A stretch of 64,000 bases of DNA from Gloeocapsopsis dulcis (GCF_032163395.1 NZ_CP119968.1:2506001-2570000), one strand, 5' to 3'. Numbered from the stretch's first letter, positions 34,334 through 43,996 are shown. Notes: generated from the sequence alone by a model not told the origin. Numbers and translations: made by a program.

Positions 34334-34712
34334 CTCTTTTTATATGTGTGGAAACAGAAACACAAAAAAAATTTAGTCATTAACAGACACGTATACGATA
34401 TTTATGACAACTGTATGTCAAACTTTTCTTTATCCCCATCAAAAAGCAAAATACCACTTTTGACAGCTAGCAGTGCGCTAAAAATCTAATCTACAGCACC
34501 TAATAAAACGTTTATTAATTTTATTTATACTTCTTTATATTTAAGACAAATATATAAAACTTAAAAAAGCAACTACTACCTGACAACTGTGACTCCCCAT
34601 TCCCTGTTGCCTACCCTCACTGTTGAAAAATTGCGATCACTCCAAATCAGATCAAATATCTCCTCTCCTTCAGATTAAAATATGTAAAGAAAATGTGAGA
34701 AGGATAGACTGA
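34334..34712. promoter_or_regulatory. Divergent promoter region of sbtA and zeta-carotene desaturase
   Basis: This 379-base region separates two divergent genes. It contains the dyad TGACA-N6-TGTCA at 34405-34420 and the 8-base palindrome CGTATACG at 34390-34397, both within 90 bases of the sbtA start. These are candidate LysR-type sites (CcmR/CmpR regulate sbtA in other strains), but their consensus was not convincingly matched. AAGGA precedes the start at 34713. Confidence 0.5.
34405..34420. promoter_or_regulatory. Perfect-arm dyad upstream of sbtA
   Basis: TGACAACTGTATGTCA has perfect 5-base arms around six bases and sits 72 bases from the sbtA start codon, a usual operator distance. The binding protein is unknown. 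Confidence 0.4.
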
Positions 34713-36176
34713 ATGCGCGTTGCAATCGTCGGAGCGGGGTTGGCTGGGCTAGCAACCGCCGTAGATTTGGCAGATGCTGGTTGGGAAGTAGAAATTTTTG
34801 AATCTCGCCCGTTTGTTGGTGGTAAAGTCGGCAGTTGGGTAGATGCCGATGGTAATCATGTTGAAATGGGGTTACACGTTTTTTTCGGTAACTACTACCA
34901 ATTGTTTGAATTGATGCGAAAAGTAGGAGCCGATCAAAATCTCCGCCTCAAAGAACATATCCACACATTTATTAACAAAGGAGGAAAAACGGGGGCTTTA
35001 GATTTTCGTTTTCTTACCGGCGCACCTTTCAATGGCTTAAAAGCCTTTTTCACCACATCACAACTATCGGTACAAGACAAAATCCAAAATGCGATCGCAC
35101 TCGGTACAAGTCCCATTGTGCGTGGGTTGGTAGACTTCGACGGGGCAATGACAACAATCCGGAATTTAGATAATGTCAGCTTTGCTGATTGGTTCCGCCG
35201 TCAGGGAGGTTCACAAGGTAGCTTAGAGCGGATGTGGAATCCAATTGCTTACGCCCTAGGCTTCATCGATACCGAAAATATTTCAGCGCGGTGTATGCTG
35301 ACAATCTTTCAAATGTTTGCCGCACGTACCGAAGCATCAGTGTTGCGAATGCTCGAAGGTTCGCCTTATGAATACTTGCACAAGCCAATTATTGATTATT
35401 TAGAAGCACGGGGAGCCAAAATCTATACTCGTCGCCGCGTCCGAGAAATTCAGTTTACTGAAGCACCTACTCGTGTCACAGGATTAGTTATTGCGCAAGG
35501 CGACACTGAAGAACTAATTACTGCGGATGCTTACGTGTGTGCCTGTGACGTACCAGGAATTCAGCGGCTGATACCACAAAAATGGCGCAAGTGGTCAGAA
35601 TTTGACAATATTTATAAATTAGATACAGTTCCAGTTGCTACTGTACAGCTACGATTTGATGGTTGGGTGACAGAATTACACAATGCCACTGAACGCCAGC
35701 AACTCGACCATGCTGCGGGGATGGATAACTTGCTATATACTCCTGATGCGGATTTCTCTTGCTTTGCTGACTTAGCCTTAACTAGTCCTAGCGATTATTA
35801 TCGTGAAGACCAAGGGTCATTGATGCAACTTGTACTGACTCCTGGAGATCCTTTTATCAAACAAAGCAACGAGGCGATCGCCCACCATGTCTTACAGCAA
35901 GTTCGCGAATTATTTCCCTCGTCGCGCAACTTGAATATGACGTGGTATAACGTCGTCAAACTAGCACAATCACTCTATCGCGAAGCCCCTGGAATGGACC
36001 CATATCGTCCACCCCAAAAAACACCTGTGGAAAACTTTTTTCTCGCGGGTAGTTACACCCAGCAAGATTATATCGATAGTATGGAAGGCGCTACTCTTTC
36101 TGGACGCCGTGCGGCTCAAGCAATTTTGGAAAGCATAATAGCCGTTAGTCCCCAACCTTCAATGGTTGGCAGTTAA
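34713..36176 (+). CDS. zds: Zeta-carotene desaturase (9,9'-di-cis-zeta-carotene desaturase)
   Basis: The 487-residue protein begins with the FAD-binding loop [20 protein letters not shown]. It contains [36 protein letters not shown] and [20 protein letters not shown], all typical of plant-type CrtQ/Zds. It converts zeta-carotene through neurosporene to lycopene at the thylakoid membrane with plastoquinone as acceptor. Length equals that of other cyanobacterial Zds. The SRPBCC gene follows after 29 bases, the usual cyanobacterial arrangement. Confidence 0.95.
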   Translation: MRVAIVGAGLAGLATAVDLADAGWEVEIFESRPFVGGKVGSWVDADGNHVEMGLHVFFGNYYQLFELMRKVGADQNLRLKEHIHTFINKGGKTGALDFRFLTGAPFNGLKAFFTTSQLSVQDKIQNAIALGTSPIVRGLVDFDGAMTTIRNLDNVSFADWFRRQGGSQGSLERMWNPIAYALGFIDTENISARCMLTIFQMFAARTEASVLRMLEGSPYEYLHKPIIDYLEARGAKIYTRRRVREIQFTEAPTRVTGLVIAQGDTEELITADAYVCACDVPGIQRLIPQKWRKWSEFDNIYKLDTVPVATVQLRFDGWVTELHNATERQQLDHAAGMDNLLYTPDADFSCFADLALTSPSDYYREDQGSLMQLVLTPGDPFIKQSNEAIAHHVLQQVRELFPSSRNLNMTWYNVVKLAQSLYREAPGMDPYRPPQKTPVENFFLAGSYTQQDYIDSMEGATLSGRRAAQAILESIIAVSPQPSMVGS

Positions 36177-36205
36177 ACCACAGCAAACGCAAAGGAATAT
36201 ATCGA

Positions 36206-36655
36206 ATGCCAGATTGGTTAGAGCATAGCGTGCAGGTTGAGGTAGAAGTCCCGATTGACTTCGTGTGGAGTTTGTGGTCTGATCTCGAGCAAATGCCTCA
36301 GTGGATGAAGTGGATTTCATCGGTTCAGGTTTTAGAAGATAATCCCGAACTCTCGCGGTGGAAACTTAATACTGGGGGACTAGAATTCACTTGGCTATCG
36401 CGAATTCTCAAAATGGTACCCCAGCAAATTATTCAATGGGAATCAGTTGATGGCTTACCCAACCGTGGCGCAATTCGCTTTTACGATCGCCACAATAGCA
36501 GTATCGTCAAACTTTCCATTTCCTACGCGATCCCTGGTATCTTAGGTAAAATTATGGATAATCTATTCCTCGGTCGCGCGGTTGAATCGACGATCAAAGC
36601 AGATTTAGAACGTTTCCGCGATTATGCACTCCAAGCACAAGCCGCACAAAAATAA
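36206..36655 (+). CDS. SRPBCC / polyketide-cyclase-like (COQ10-type) protein
   Basis: The 149-residue protein starts LEHSVQVEVEVPIDFVWSLW with SDLEQMPQWMKWISSVQVLE, the START-like SRPBCC pattern. Such proteins bind hydrophobic ligands in a deep pocket. Its conserved place behind zeta-carotene desaturase suggests handling of carotenoid or quinone, but this is inference from context. AAGGA lies upstream of the ATG. Confidence 0.85.
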   Translation: MPDWLEHSVQVEVEVPIDFVWSLWSDLEQMPQWMKWISSVQVLEDNPELSRWKLNTGGLEFTWLSRILKMVPQQIIQWESVDGLPNRGAIRFYDRHNSSIVKLSISYAIPGILGKIMDNLFLGRAVESTIKADLERFRDYALQAQAAQK

Positions 36656-36712
36656 ATCCGCAAAAGGGGTTAGGTGTCAAAGAAATTCTCTGAACCCTGA
36701 TCCCGCTTAAAT

Positions 36713-36952
36713 TTACCAAGTCGGATCGCTAAACAAATTAATAACTAATTCATCGCATCCAGGTGGTACTGAAGTTATACAAGCTCGAATTGTGTCGCCA
36801 TCTTCTAGTTCTACTTCACAAGCGTGACACGAACCCATTAAACAGCCAGTAGGAATTGTTACCCCTGCGCGTTCTGCAACGTCTAATAACAGTTCGCCCA
36901 CTGTAGCTGTAACCGTCACATCATCTGGGAGAAAATGTATTTTCACTGCCAT
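36713..36952 (-). CDS. Small 2Fe-2S ferredoxin
   Basis: The 79-residue protein has the plant-type cluster ligands Cys-x5-Cys-x2-Cys in TGCLMGSCHACEVELEDG and a fourth cysteine in RACITSVPPG. The loop has one residue more than in classical ferredoxins. It starts six bases after the cobQ stop on the same strand, so translation may be coupled. Its redox partner is unknown; a link to cobalamin synthesis is only suggested by position. Confidence 0.88.
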   Translation of the reverse strand: MAVKIHFLPDDVTVTATVGELLLDVAERAGVTIPTGCLMGSCHACEVELEDGDTIRACITSVPPGCDELVINLFSDPTW

Positions 36953-36958
36953 GACTTT

Positions 36959-38443
36959 TTAAGACGGCAAAATCTTTGTCAAATCTAAATTTGCTTCTAC
37001 AACAGCAGCAAGTGTATTTAAGATCATTTCGCGCTGCTTACGGTAGTTGGAAACACCTGTAGGTAGAGATTTTAAACCACGTTGTTGTCGCAAGCGATTT
37101 AACCAAGCGCGTCGCCAAGCCCCGTTATCGAAAATACCATGTAAGTAAGTACCCCATACAGATTGATAATTATCGACTAAACCTAAGCTAGAGTCATCAA
37201 ATAAAGCTTGATAAGTATTAGGTGCTGTATCTGGAGATTCTACTAAGCGCGATCGCCCTTGATGAATTTCGTACCCCGCCACGGGTAATCCGACTTGCGG
37301 AAAATTAGAGACAACTTGTCGTTGTCGTGCTACTTTTTGCCCAGTAATGACAGTTTGAATTGGTAGTAAGCTTAATCCCTTAAATCTCCCTGCTTCACCT
37401 TCAACTCCTTCAGGATCAGCTAGAAATTTACCGAGCATTTGAAAGCCACCACAGATTCCTAATACAGTACCACCCGCTGCTGCATACTTTTGAATTGCTT
37501 CTGCCATTCCGGTCCTTTGTAAAATTAACAAATCAGCAATTGTTGTTTTTGAACCTGGAATAATCACAGCATCAGGATGTCCTAATTCTTGCTTAGGGCT
37601 AATATATTTGAGCAATACACTCGGTTCGGCTTCTAATGGATCAAAATCGGTAAAGTTAGAAATTCGGGGTAGCCGGATAACTGCAATTTCTAGTTCGCCC
37701 TGCTCTTTGTACGGCTTGCGTTCAAGTAAGTCTAGCGAATCTTCTGCTGGAAAAACTTCTTCAATCCAGGGAATAACACCCAATACAGGAATTCCTGTGC
37801 GTTCTTCCAACCATTGAATACCTGAGTTTAAAAGCGATCGCTGTCCGCGAAATTTATTAATAACAACACCGCGAATTAACGCTCTTTCCTCTGGTTCAAG
37901 TAATTCTAAAGTTCCTATCACATGGGCAAAAGCACCACCTCGATCAATGTCAACAACCAGCAAAGTAGCAGCATTTAAGTGTTTTGCTACCCGCATATTT
38001 GTCAGATCGCGATGCTTGAGGTTAATTTCTGCAGGACTCCCCGCACCTTCACAAACAAGTAAGTCAAATTCTGCTGCTAAGTGTTGTAAGGATTCTGTAA
38101 TTGCTTGCCAACCTATATCAAAATACTGTTCGTAGTAATCACTTGCAGTCACTTTCCCTACAGCTTTGCCCTTCAAAATTACTTGAGAGGTCATATTACC
38201 TTGGGGCTTGAGGAGAATGGGATTCATATCTACTGTTGGTGTTACTCCTGCAGCCCAAGCCTGTACTGCTTGTGCATAACCAATTTCGCCCCCACCAGTG
38301 GTGACATAGGAATTTAAAGCCATATTTTGCCCTTTAAAGGGCGCAACCCGCCAGCCACGTCGCGCCAGAATACGACATATAGCTGCACTAAGGAGCGATT
38401 TTCCAGCGTGGGATGTGGTTCCTACCACCATAATTGCTTTCAT
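36959..38443 (-). CDS. cobQ: Cobyric acid synthase
   Basis: The 494-residue protein begins MVVGTTSHAGKSLLSAAICR (ATP-binding P-loop variant). It contains VCEGAGSPAEINL and LLVVDIDRGGAFAHVIGTLE of the synthetase domain. The C-terminal glutaminase has the nucleophile in VLGICGGFQMLG and the His in YEIHQGRS. It amidates adenosylcobyrinic a,c-diamide at four carboxylates in cobalamin (or pseudocobalamin) synthesis. Length agrees with the family. A ferredoxin gene follows. Confidence 0.95.
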   Translation of the reverse strand: MKAIMVVGTTSHAGKSLLSAAICRILARRGWRVAPFKGQNMALNSYVTTGGGEIGYAQAVQAWAAGVTPTVDMNPILLKPQGNMTSQVILKGKAVGKVTASDYYEQYFDIGWQAITESLQHLAAEFDLLVCEGAGSPAEINLKHRDLTNMRVAKHLNAATLLVVDIDRGGAFAHVIGTLELLEPEERALIRGVVINKFRGQRSLLNSGIQWLEERTGIPVLGVIPWIEEVFPAEDSLDLLERKPYKEQGELEIAVIRLPRISNFTDFDPLEAEPSVLLKYISPKQELGHPDAVIIPGSKTTIADLLILQRTGMAEAIQKYAAAGGTVLGICGGFQMLGKFLADPEGVEGEAGRFKGLSLLPIQTVITGQKVARQRQVVSNFPQVGLPVAGYEIHQGRSRLVESPDTAPNTYQALFDDSSLGLVDNYQSVWGTYLHGIFDNGAWRRAWLNRLRQQRGLKSLPTGVSNYRKQREMILNTLAAVVEANLDLTKILPS

Positions 38444-38681
38444 AAGGGGCGTTTAGCTTAAGAAGTTAAAAAGTGAGATATCAGGTTGGCTGTGGTTATA
38501 ACACACGTAGGTGAGCATAATGAGGAACAGAATGACAGGGTGACGGGGAGTGGGGACTCACAACTTAAAATGACCAATTACCAACCTTTTATTTAAGTTT
38601 ATTTTCACCTACTTGCTTCAGTTTCGTTTCTTATTTTTCCCTTTTCCGGCTCACTTTTAACTGCTTGTAAAGTAATTTGAA

Positions 38682-39074
38682 TCAAAATGGCAGTCGCAAC
38701 CAGCGGTTGAGCGTGTTGATTAGGCGATCGCGAGGTGTCGGCTCCCACGTCCCTTGTTCTTCTAGCACTTGACGACCTAGCGGTGTTAAGCGAAAACTAT
38801 CTGTAATTCCCTGTCCATCAACTTCCCGCCGCAATACTCCAACTTGGACTAACCACAGTAACGCATTTTCTACTGATAATTCAGATAAAGGACGTTTGGT
38901 ATAGCCGTGCTGTACTCCTGTCGTGGCGATCGCACCCACTGGAACACTTTGATAGCGCATCGTTTCAAATAAATGCCGTTGAAAGGGAGAACAGACAAGG
39001 GACACTTTTGCTCTTTTTATTGTCTTGCTCGGATAAAAAACTTTTTTGGGAGTTTTGGGTTCAGCAATTGACAT
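38682..39074 (-). CDS. Npun_F0494-type conserved cyanobacterial protein
   Basis: The 130-residue protein has a basic N-terminus and a probable winged-helix-like core: FQRHLFETMRYQSVPVGAI, SVENALLWLVQVGVLRREVD and SFRLTPLGRQVLEEQG. It resembles the small cyanobacterial family annotated as Npun_F0494, of unknown function; I recall the name from memory, so the label is moderately certain. It may bind DNA or RNA. No operon partner is present. Confidence 0.65.
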   Translation of the reverse strand: MSIAEPKTPKKVFYPSKTIKRAKVSLVCSPFQRHLFETMRYQSVPVGAIATTGVQHGYTKRPLSELSVENALLWLVQVGVLRREVDGQGITDSFRLTPLGRQVLEEQGTWEPTPRDRLINTLNRWLRLPF

Positions 39075-39457
39075 TTTGTATCTATTAATACAATTTCTGC
39101 AAAAAATACCGTTAACAATATTTTGTGTGGTTAAGTATCTATTTTAAACAGTAGTTGCTCAATACTGAAACCCTCATCATATGTTGTAGAAGCAGATCAG
39201 TAATATAGTCTAGGGTACTGCATAAAATACCATTATATTTGTAAGGATTGTACTCACAGCAAGTGGTAGCTTTGTGATAGTTTTCAGTGAAATTGCGCAT
39301 GACAAAAAGTGAGAGTATATCTAAATTTGTGTTGTAGCTAAGTTATATAGACAAAGCTATAAAATTATGATTTACTACTTGCTAATTTACATTTCTGATT
39401 TAAGCATTGAGACAGCCATAACCTACCTCGCAAGATGTAGTAAGAACAATTAAATAG
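39075..39457. promoter_or_regulatory. Promoter region of the guanidine operon
   Basis: This 383-base AT-rich region lies between the divergent Npun_F0494-type gene and the riboswitch. The promoter of the riboswitch transcript must lie at its right end, upstream of about 39455, but I see no clear -35/-10 pair and no convincing GTA-N8-TAC (NtcA) site. No gene was found. Confidence 0.45.
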
Positions 39458-39582
39458 CTTCTAGGGTTCCGGTTTAAACTGTCAGAATTATTGGAAATTT
39501 AAATGCCTGGTCCAAGAGAAGCAGCCAGCCTGGAAGTCAAAACAACTGGGCGGTACACGGCGGGAAAAAAGCCCGGGAGAGA
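39458..39582 (+). promoter_or_regulatory. Guanidine-I (ykkC) riboswitch aptamer
   Basis: The leader has the conserved blocks of the guanidine-I aptamer in the right order: CTAGGGTTCCGG at 39461-39472, CTGGTCCAAGAGA near 39513, and ACACGGCGGG with AAAAGCCCGGGAGA up to 39580. These are, from memory of the family, the invariant parts of the ykkC class that bind guanidinium. It lies 96 bases upstream of a guanidine hydrolase gene, which agrees with the ligand. The start and end are approximate. Confidence 0.92.
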
Positions 39583-39628
39583 CACAAAACAGTACAACTG
39601 CTGTGATTGGCTGTCCGGGCTTTTGTAT
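39567..39628 (+). terminator. Riboswitch-controlled terminator
   Basis: AAAAGCCCGG at 39567-39576, part of the aptamer core, is perfectly complementary to CCGGGCTTTT at 39615-39624. Pairing them gives a terminator stem ending in a T-rich run. Because the left arm is needed in the folded aptamer, guanidinium binding should block the terminator and switch the operon on. The mechanism is inferred from base pairing. Confidence 0.82.
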
Positions 39629-39677
39629 TGCTGGAAGTAATTATCTGGTTGTAACTTTAAACTTGCAGGATAGAGAC

Positions 39678-40856
39678 ATGACACAAGGCGAACGCCCTTC
39701 CGAACAGAATTCTACTGAAGCACAAAGAGCTTTAGAAAAAGAAACTCAGTTATCTTTTACAGGCTGGCAACAAGAAGTTTCGCGTGGTTTAGAGTTTGGG
39801 TTAGAAGCTGCAGAAAGCATTCGCGATCGCACAATTTCCACATTCTCGCGTGGTGAATTACCTCACTATGCAGGTATCAATACTTTCCTGAAAGCACCTT
39901 ACATCGAAGATGTCCGTAAAGTAGGCGAATATGACGTGGCGATCGTTGGCGTGCCTCACGATTCAGGGACTACTTATCGCCCAGGAACGCGATTTGGTCC
40001 GCAGGGCATTCGTCGCATTTCCGCTTTGTATACTCCATACAACTTTGAACTCGGCGTCGATTTACGCGAACAAATAACTTTGTGTGATGTTGGCGATGTT
40101 TTCACAATTCCTGGTAACAACGAGAAATCTTTTGACCAAATTTCTAAAGGTATTGCTCACATTTTTGGTTCGGGTGCTTTTCCGATTATTTTAGGAGGAG
40201 ATCATTCAATTGGTTTTCCTACAGTTAGAGGAGTTTGCCGTCACCTAGGTGATAAAAAAGTAGGAATTATTCACTTTGATCGCCACGTAGACACCCAAGA
40301 GACAGATTTAGATGAAAGAATGCATACCTGTCCGTGGTTCCATGCAACAAATATTAAAAATGCTCCCGCAAAAAACTTAGTGCAATTGGGAATTGGTGGC
40401 TGGCAAGTTCCGCGTGCGGGTGTTAAGGTGTGCCGCGATCGCGCTACCAATATTCTCACCGTTACTGATATTACCGAAATGGGCTTAGATGCAGCAGTGG
40501 AATTTGCCCTAGAACGAGCGTTAGATGGTACTGACTGCGTTTACATTAGCTTTGATATTGACTGTATTGATGCTGGGTTTGTCCCTGGAACAGGTTGGCC
40601 TGAACCTGGTGGTTTATTACCAAGAGAAGCACTTTATCTCCTCGGTAAAATTGTCCAAAAAGCCCCAGTGTGCGGTTTAGAAGTCGTTGAAGTTTCTCCA
40701 CCTTACGATGTCAGCGACATGACTGCATTAATGGCAACTCGCGTAATTTGCGATACAATGGCGCATTTAGTCATCTCAGGTCAATTACCTCGCAAAGAGA
40801 AACCAGCTTACATCCATCCTGAAGCAACACCAGAAGTCATCAGTGAGTGGCAGTAG
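39678..40856 (+). CDS. gdmH: Nickel-dependent guanidine hydrolase (agmatinase/ureohydrolase family)
   Basis: The 392-residue protein is an arginase-fold enzyme with metal ligands in ILGGDHSIGFP, HFDRHVDTQETD and SFDIDCIDAGF. It differs from agmatinases by FDRHVDTQETDLDERMHTCP in place of the FDAHxD pattern and by an N-terminal extension of about 60 residues. These features match Synechocystis Sll1077/GdmH as I remember it, which splits guanidine into urea and ammonium with two nickel ions. The riboswitch upstream and the nickel chaperones downstream strongly support this over agmatinase. Start 39678 has AGGATAGAG upstream; the open frame extends to 39603 through the terminator, where no start fits. 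Confidence 0.92.
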   Translation: MTQGERPSEQNSTEAQRALEKETQLSFTGWQQEVSRGLEFGLEAAESIRDRTISTFSRGELPHYAGINTFLKAPYIEDVRKVGEYDVAIVGVPHDSGTTYRPGTRFGPQGIRRISALYTPYNFELGVDLREQITLCDVGDVFTIPGNNEKSFDQISKGIAHIFGSGAFPIILGGDHSIGFPTVRGVCRHLGDKKVGIIHFDRHVDTQETDLDERMHTCPWFHATNIKNAPAKNLVQLGIGGWQVPRAGVKVCRDRATNILTVTDITEMGLDAAVEFALERALDGTDCVYISFDIDCIDAGFVPGTGWPEPGGLLPREALYLLGKIVQKAPVCGLEVVEVSPPYDVSDMTALMATRVICDTMAHLVISGQLPRKEKPAYIHPEATPEVISEWQ

Positions 40857-40859
40857 AAG

Positions 40860-41240
40860 ATGCATGAAACTGATATGACCAAAGCGTTGCTTTTAACGCT
40901 GAAAGATTGGTGGGAAGCACACTCAGAGCCAAAAATTTCCTGTATTCATCTCATTGTCGGCAAATTCACTTGCGTTGAGCCTGTTAGTTTGCAGTTTGCT
41001 TTTGAGGTACAAACTCAAAATACATTTTTGGCAGAAGCCAAATTAAGCATTAAAGAAACACCTTTAATAGCCTTTTGTCACCATTGCCAACAAGAATATC
41101 ATCCTGAAATTGGCATTCAATATGCTTGTCCTCAATGTCATTCTCCCATGGAAGACATTCGTTCGGGGCGCGAACTCAAAATCGACCGTGTTGAATACTC
41201 AACTAACACCATAGAGGATACTTATGCACCAAACTTTTGA
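40860..41240 (+). CDS. ghaA: HypA-like nickel chaperone of the guanidine hydrolase (GhaA)
   Basis: The 126-residue protein starts Met-His-Glu, the nickel-binding N-terminus of HypA, and has a zinc site with two CxxC pairs ([19 protein letters not shown]). It begins three bases after the gdmH stop. Known GdmH enzymes need HypA/HypB-like helper proteins named GhaA and GhaB for nickel insertion. There are no hydrogenase genes in the window, so a role in hydrogenase maturation is unlikely for this copy. Confidence 0.88.
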   Translation: MHETDMTKALLLTLKDWWEAHSEPKISCIHLIVGKFTCVEPVSLQFAFEVQTQNTFLAEAKLSIKETPLIAFCHHCQQEYHPEIGIQYACPQCHSPMEDIRSGRELKIDRVEYSTNTIEDTYAPNF

Positions 41241-41934
41241 TGCTGCATTAGGCATTAACCTACTCCATGCTAATCAGCAAGGCGCAGAACACAATCGCGC
41301 TCATTTCGATCAGTGGGGAATTATTTGCCTAAATGTTATGAGTAGCCCTGGCGCGGGGAAAACTGTTTTATTAGAGAGAACTTTAGCAGCTTTGAGCAAT
41401 GAATTTAAAATTGCTGTCATTGAAGGAGACATGACTACCGAATTAGATGCGGATCGCTTGCGTCAATACAATGTTCCTGTAATTGCGATTAATACGGGAC
41501 GTTCTTGTCATCTCGATTCCAAAATGGTCGCAGGCGGAATTCACCGCCTTGAACACGAATACAATCCACCAGATTTTGATTTATTACTGGTGGAGAACGT
41601 AGGCAACTTAGTTTGTCCAGCTGAATTTGAAGTAGGAGAACATGCCAAAGTCGCGTTATTGAGCATTACCGAGGGAGAAGATAAACCATTAAAGTATCCT
41701 GTCATGTTTCAGGAGGCAGATTGTTTACTGATTACAAAAACTGACTTAGCTCCTTATTTGGAAACCAACATGAGTCAAATTGAGGCAAATGTCCGTCAAA
41801 TGAACCCTCACGTCAAAATTATTCCAGTTTCTGCTAAAACTAACGATGGTTTAGAAGAATGGTTTGATTGGATACGAAATATTGTACGACCAAATACCAC
41901 AAAATCAGTGATGAACTTAGCTACCCAAAGATAA
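41224..41934 (+). CDS. ghaB: HypB-like GTPase of the guanidine hydrolase (GhaB)
   Basis: The 236-residue protein has the SIMIBI GTPase motifs: P-loop SSPGAGKT near residue 40, [13 protein letters not shown], the metal-site region [29 protein letters not shown] and the guanine-specificity motif TKTDLAPYL. The N-terminal poly-His tail of many HypB proteins is absent. It overlaps the ghaA end by 17 bases. It should deliver nickel to the hydrolase together with GhaA. Confidence 0.9.
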   Translation: MHQTFDAALGINLLHANQQGAEHNRAHFDQWGIICLNVMSSPGAGKTVLLERTLAALSNEFKIAVIEGDMTTELDADRLRQYNVPVIAINTGRSCHLDSKMVAGGIHRLEHEYNPPDFDLLLVENVGNLVCPAEFEVGEHAKVALLSITEGEDKPLKYPVMFQEADCLLITKTDLAPYLETNMSQIEANVRQMNPHVKIIPVSAKTNDGLEEWFDWIRNIVRPNTTKSVMNLATQR

Positions 41935-42023
41935 CTAAAACATAAATAGATTGCTAGTAACTTCAATGATTACTAGCATCTGTACTTTTAATTTACTTCT
42001 TACAAATTCTATAGATAAAAACA

Positions 42024-43055
42024 ATGAAAGCACATAAAATATTGTCGCTTATAAGCGTATTTTTAGTAAGTTTAATCGTTACTGTTAGTTGTACCCCATC
42101 ACAACAAGCCTCTAATACTACTAATACTACCGCAACAGGTGTACCAGTTCAAATGGGTTATAGCGGTTGGCCTGGGTGGTTTCCTTGGGCAGTTGCCAAT
42201 GAACAAAATTTATTTGCTGAAAATAACGTCCAAGTAAATCTGAGATGGTTCGATGGTTACTTGGATTCTATGAATGCTATGAATGCAGGTCAGTTAGATG
42301 CTAACTGCCAAACTTTAGACCAAACAATTAGTTCAGTATCAAATGGCTCCGATCAAGTTGTTGTTTTAGTTAACGATAACTCTACTGGTAACGACAAAGT
42401 TGTTGTTCGTGAAGGCATTAATAATATTACTGACTTGAGAGGTAAAAAAGTTGCCGCAGAAGAAGGAACGGTAGATCATTACCTATTACTTTTAGGAATG
42501 AAAGAAGCTGGCATGACCCAAGCAGATATTGATTTTCTACCTTTAGAAACCGGTGCAGCAGCAGCAGCCTTTGCTGCAGGAAGAGTTGATGCAGCAGCAG
42601 TTTATGCACCGTTTACAACTAAAGCCTTAGAACGCCCTGGTAGCAAAGAGTTATTCAGTTCCAAAGACTTTCCTGGGGCAATTCCAGACCATTTAGTTGT
42701 CAGCCGTAGAATGATCAATGAGCGTCCGCAAGATGTACAAGCACTTGTAAATACATGGTTTGATACTTTAGATTTCGTGCAAGCAAACCAAGAAAAATCT
42801 CTTGAAATTATGGCTCAGAGAGCTGGCGTTTCAGTTGAAAACTACAAAACTTATGATGCAGGTACGACAATCTTCACTGCACAACAAAATTTACAAGCTT
42901 TTCAACCAGGAAATGACATGAAGTCTTTACAATATACAGCAAAAGAAATTAATAATTTTCTTTTGGAAGCTGACTTAATCAAGCGTACTCCAGACTTATC
43001 ACGTATGTTTGACGATCGCTTTGTGAAAGCTTATGCTGCTTCTCACAAAGGTTAG
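42024..43055 (+). CDS. ABC transporter substrate-binding lipoprotein, probable guanidine importer
   Basis: The 343-residue protein has a lipoprotein signal with lipobox VTVSC near residue 23. It is followed by a NitT/TauT (SsuA-like) binding fold: MGYSGWPGWFPWAVANEQNL, RWFDGYLDSMNAMNAGQLDA and AAFAAGRVDAAAVYAPFTT. By position it matches Synechocystis Sll1080. The Trp-rich YSGWPGW segment could line the ligand site. Guanidine as ligand is inferred from operon membership. Confidence 0.85.
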   Translation: MKAHKILSLISVFLVSLIVTVSCTPSQQASNTTNTTATGVPVQMGYSGWPGWFPWAVANEQNLFAENNVQVNLRWFDGYLDSMNAMNAGQLDANCQTLDQTISSVSNGSDQVVVLVNDNSTGNDKVVVREGINNITDLRGKKVAAEEGTVDHYLLLLGMKEAGMTQADIDFLPLETGAAAAAFAAGRVDAAAVYAPFTTKALERPGSKELFSSKDFPGAIPDHLVVSRRMINERPQDVQALVNTWFDTLDFVQANQEKSLEIMAQRAGVSVENYKTYDAGTTIFTAQQNLQAFQPGNDMKSLQYTAKEINNFLLEADLIKRTPDLSRMFDDRFVKAYAASHKG

Positions 43056-43151
43056 TCATATCTTTAGAAAGTTTTGAGTTTTGAATGCGCGAGTTTTGCT
43101 CAGAAAACTCTTAAACTTTCTAAACTCAACACTCAACACTCAACACTTTTT

Positions 43152-43970
43152 ATGAATTCTCCCCCTCCACATAAAATGTTGCCACCAACTGTTTTTTGGC
43201 GCATTGATGAAGACATTCCTCAGTCCTTAAATTGGACATTAATGTTTTTATCGATTGCAATACCTTTTGGATTATGGTGGATTATTTCAAATTCTGGGGT
43301 AGTAGATTCTTTATTTTTACCTACTCCTTTTGTTGTTGGCGAAGCATTTTTACGGTTATGGCAAAATGGGACTTTACCTGAAGACATAGGTGCTAGCATT
43401 TTTCGAGTTCTGGGTGGTTTTTTGCTCGCAGCTATAGTTTCAATTCCATTAGGTATTTTGATGGGTACATTTAATAGTATTCGTGCCTTAATGGAACCTG
43501 TCATTGGTATTGTTCGCTATATGCCAGCACCTGCATTTATTCCTTTACTGATTCTCTATTTTGGATTAGGCGAATTACCTAAAATTCTCTTAATTTTTAT
43601 TGGAACCTTATTTTTTAATACCTTAATGGTAATGGATGCAGTAAAGTTCGTTCCTAAAGAATTAGTAGAGATAACATATACACTGGGAGGATTGCGAAAA
43701 CAAGTTTTACTTCAAGTCATTACTCCCTATGTTTTACCAAGTATTATTGATTCCTGCCGCGTGAACATGGCAGCTTCATGGAATTTGGTGATTGTGGCAG
43801 AATTGATCGCTGCTACCACAGGTTTAGGACGTAGAATTAGTATAGCTCAAAGGTATTTAAGAACTGATGAAATTTTTGCTGGAATAATTGTTATTGGTAT
43901 TATTGGTCTAACTATTGATTTATTTTTTCGTTTACTTTTAAGAGTTTCTGGTCGTTGGGTAAGTAAATAG
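43152..43970 (+). CDS. ABC transporter permease, probable guanidine importer
   Basis: The 272-residue protein is a NitT/TauT-type permease with about six membrane segments and the EAA-type loop ELVEITYTLGGLRKQVLLQV. GASIFRVLGGFLLAAIVSIP precedes it. The start at 43152 was preferred to an upstream one at 43074, because the extra 26 codons translate the simple repeat CTCAACACTCAACACTCAAC, which is intergenic elsewhere in this window. It sits between the binding protein and the ATPase. Confidence 0.88.
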   Translation: MNSPPPHKMLPPTVFWRIDEDIPQSLNWTLMFLSIAIPFGLWWIISNSGVVDSLFLPTPFVVGEAFLRLWQNGTLPEDIGASIFRVLGGFLLAAIVSIPLGILMGTFNSIRALMEPVIGIVRYMPAPAFIPLLILYFGLGELPKILLIFIGTLFFNTLMVMDAVKFVPKELVEITYTLGGLRKQVLLQVITPYVLPSIIDSCRVNMAASWNLVIVAELIAATTGLGRRISIAQRYLRTDEIFAGIIVIGIIGLTIDLFFRLLLRVSGRWVSK

Positions 43971-43996
43971 TTTATTAGTAAGATAAAGGGTAGTTT

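Noticed and set aside
39603-39677. An earlier in-frame start for the guanidine hydrolase
   Set aside because: The extra codons run through the riboswitch terminator stem; ATG 39678 has a ribosome site and matches the family.
40860-41934. Hydrogenase maturation genes hypA and hypB
   Set aside because: No hydrogenase or other hyp genes are present; the operon with the guanidine hydrolase explains them as its nickel-loading factors.
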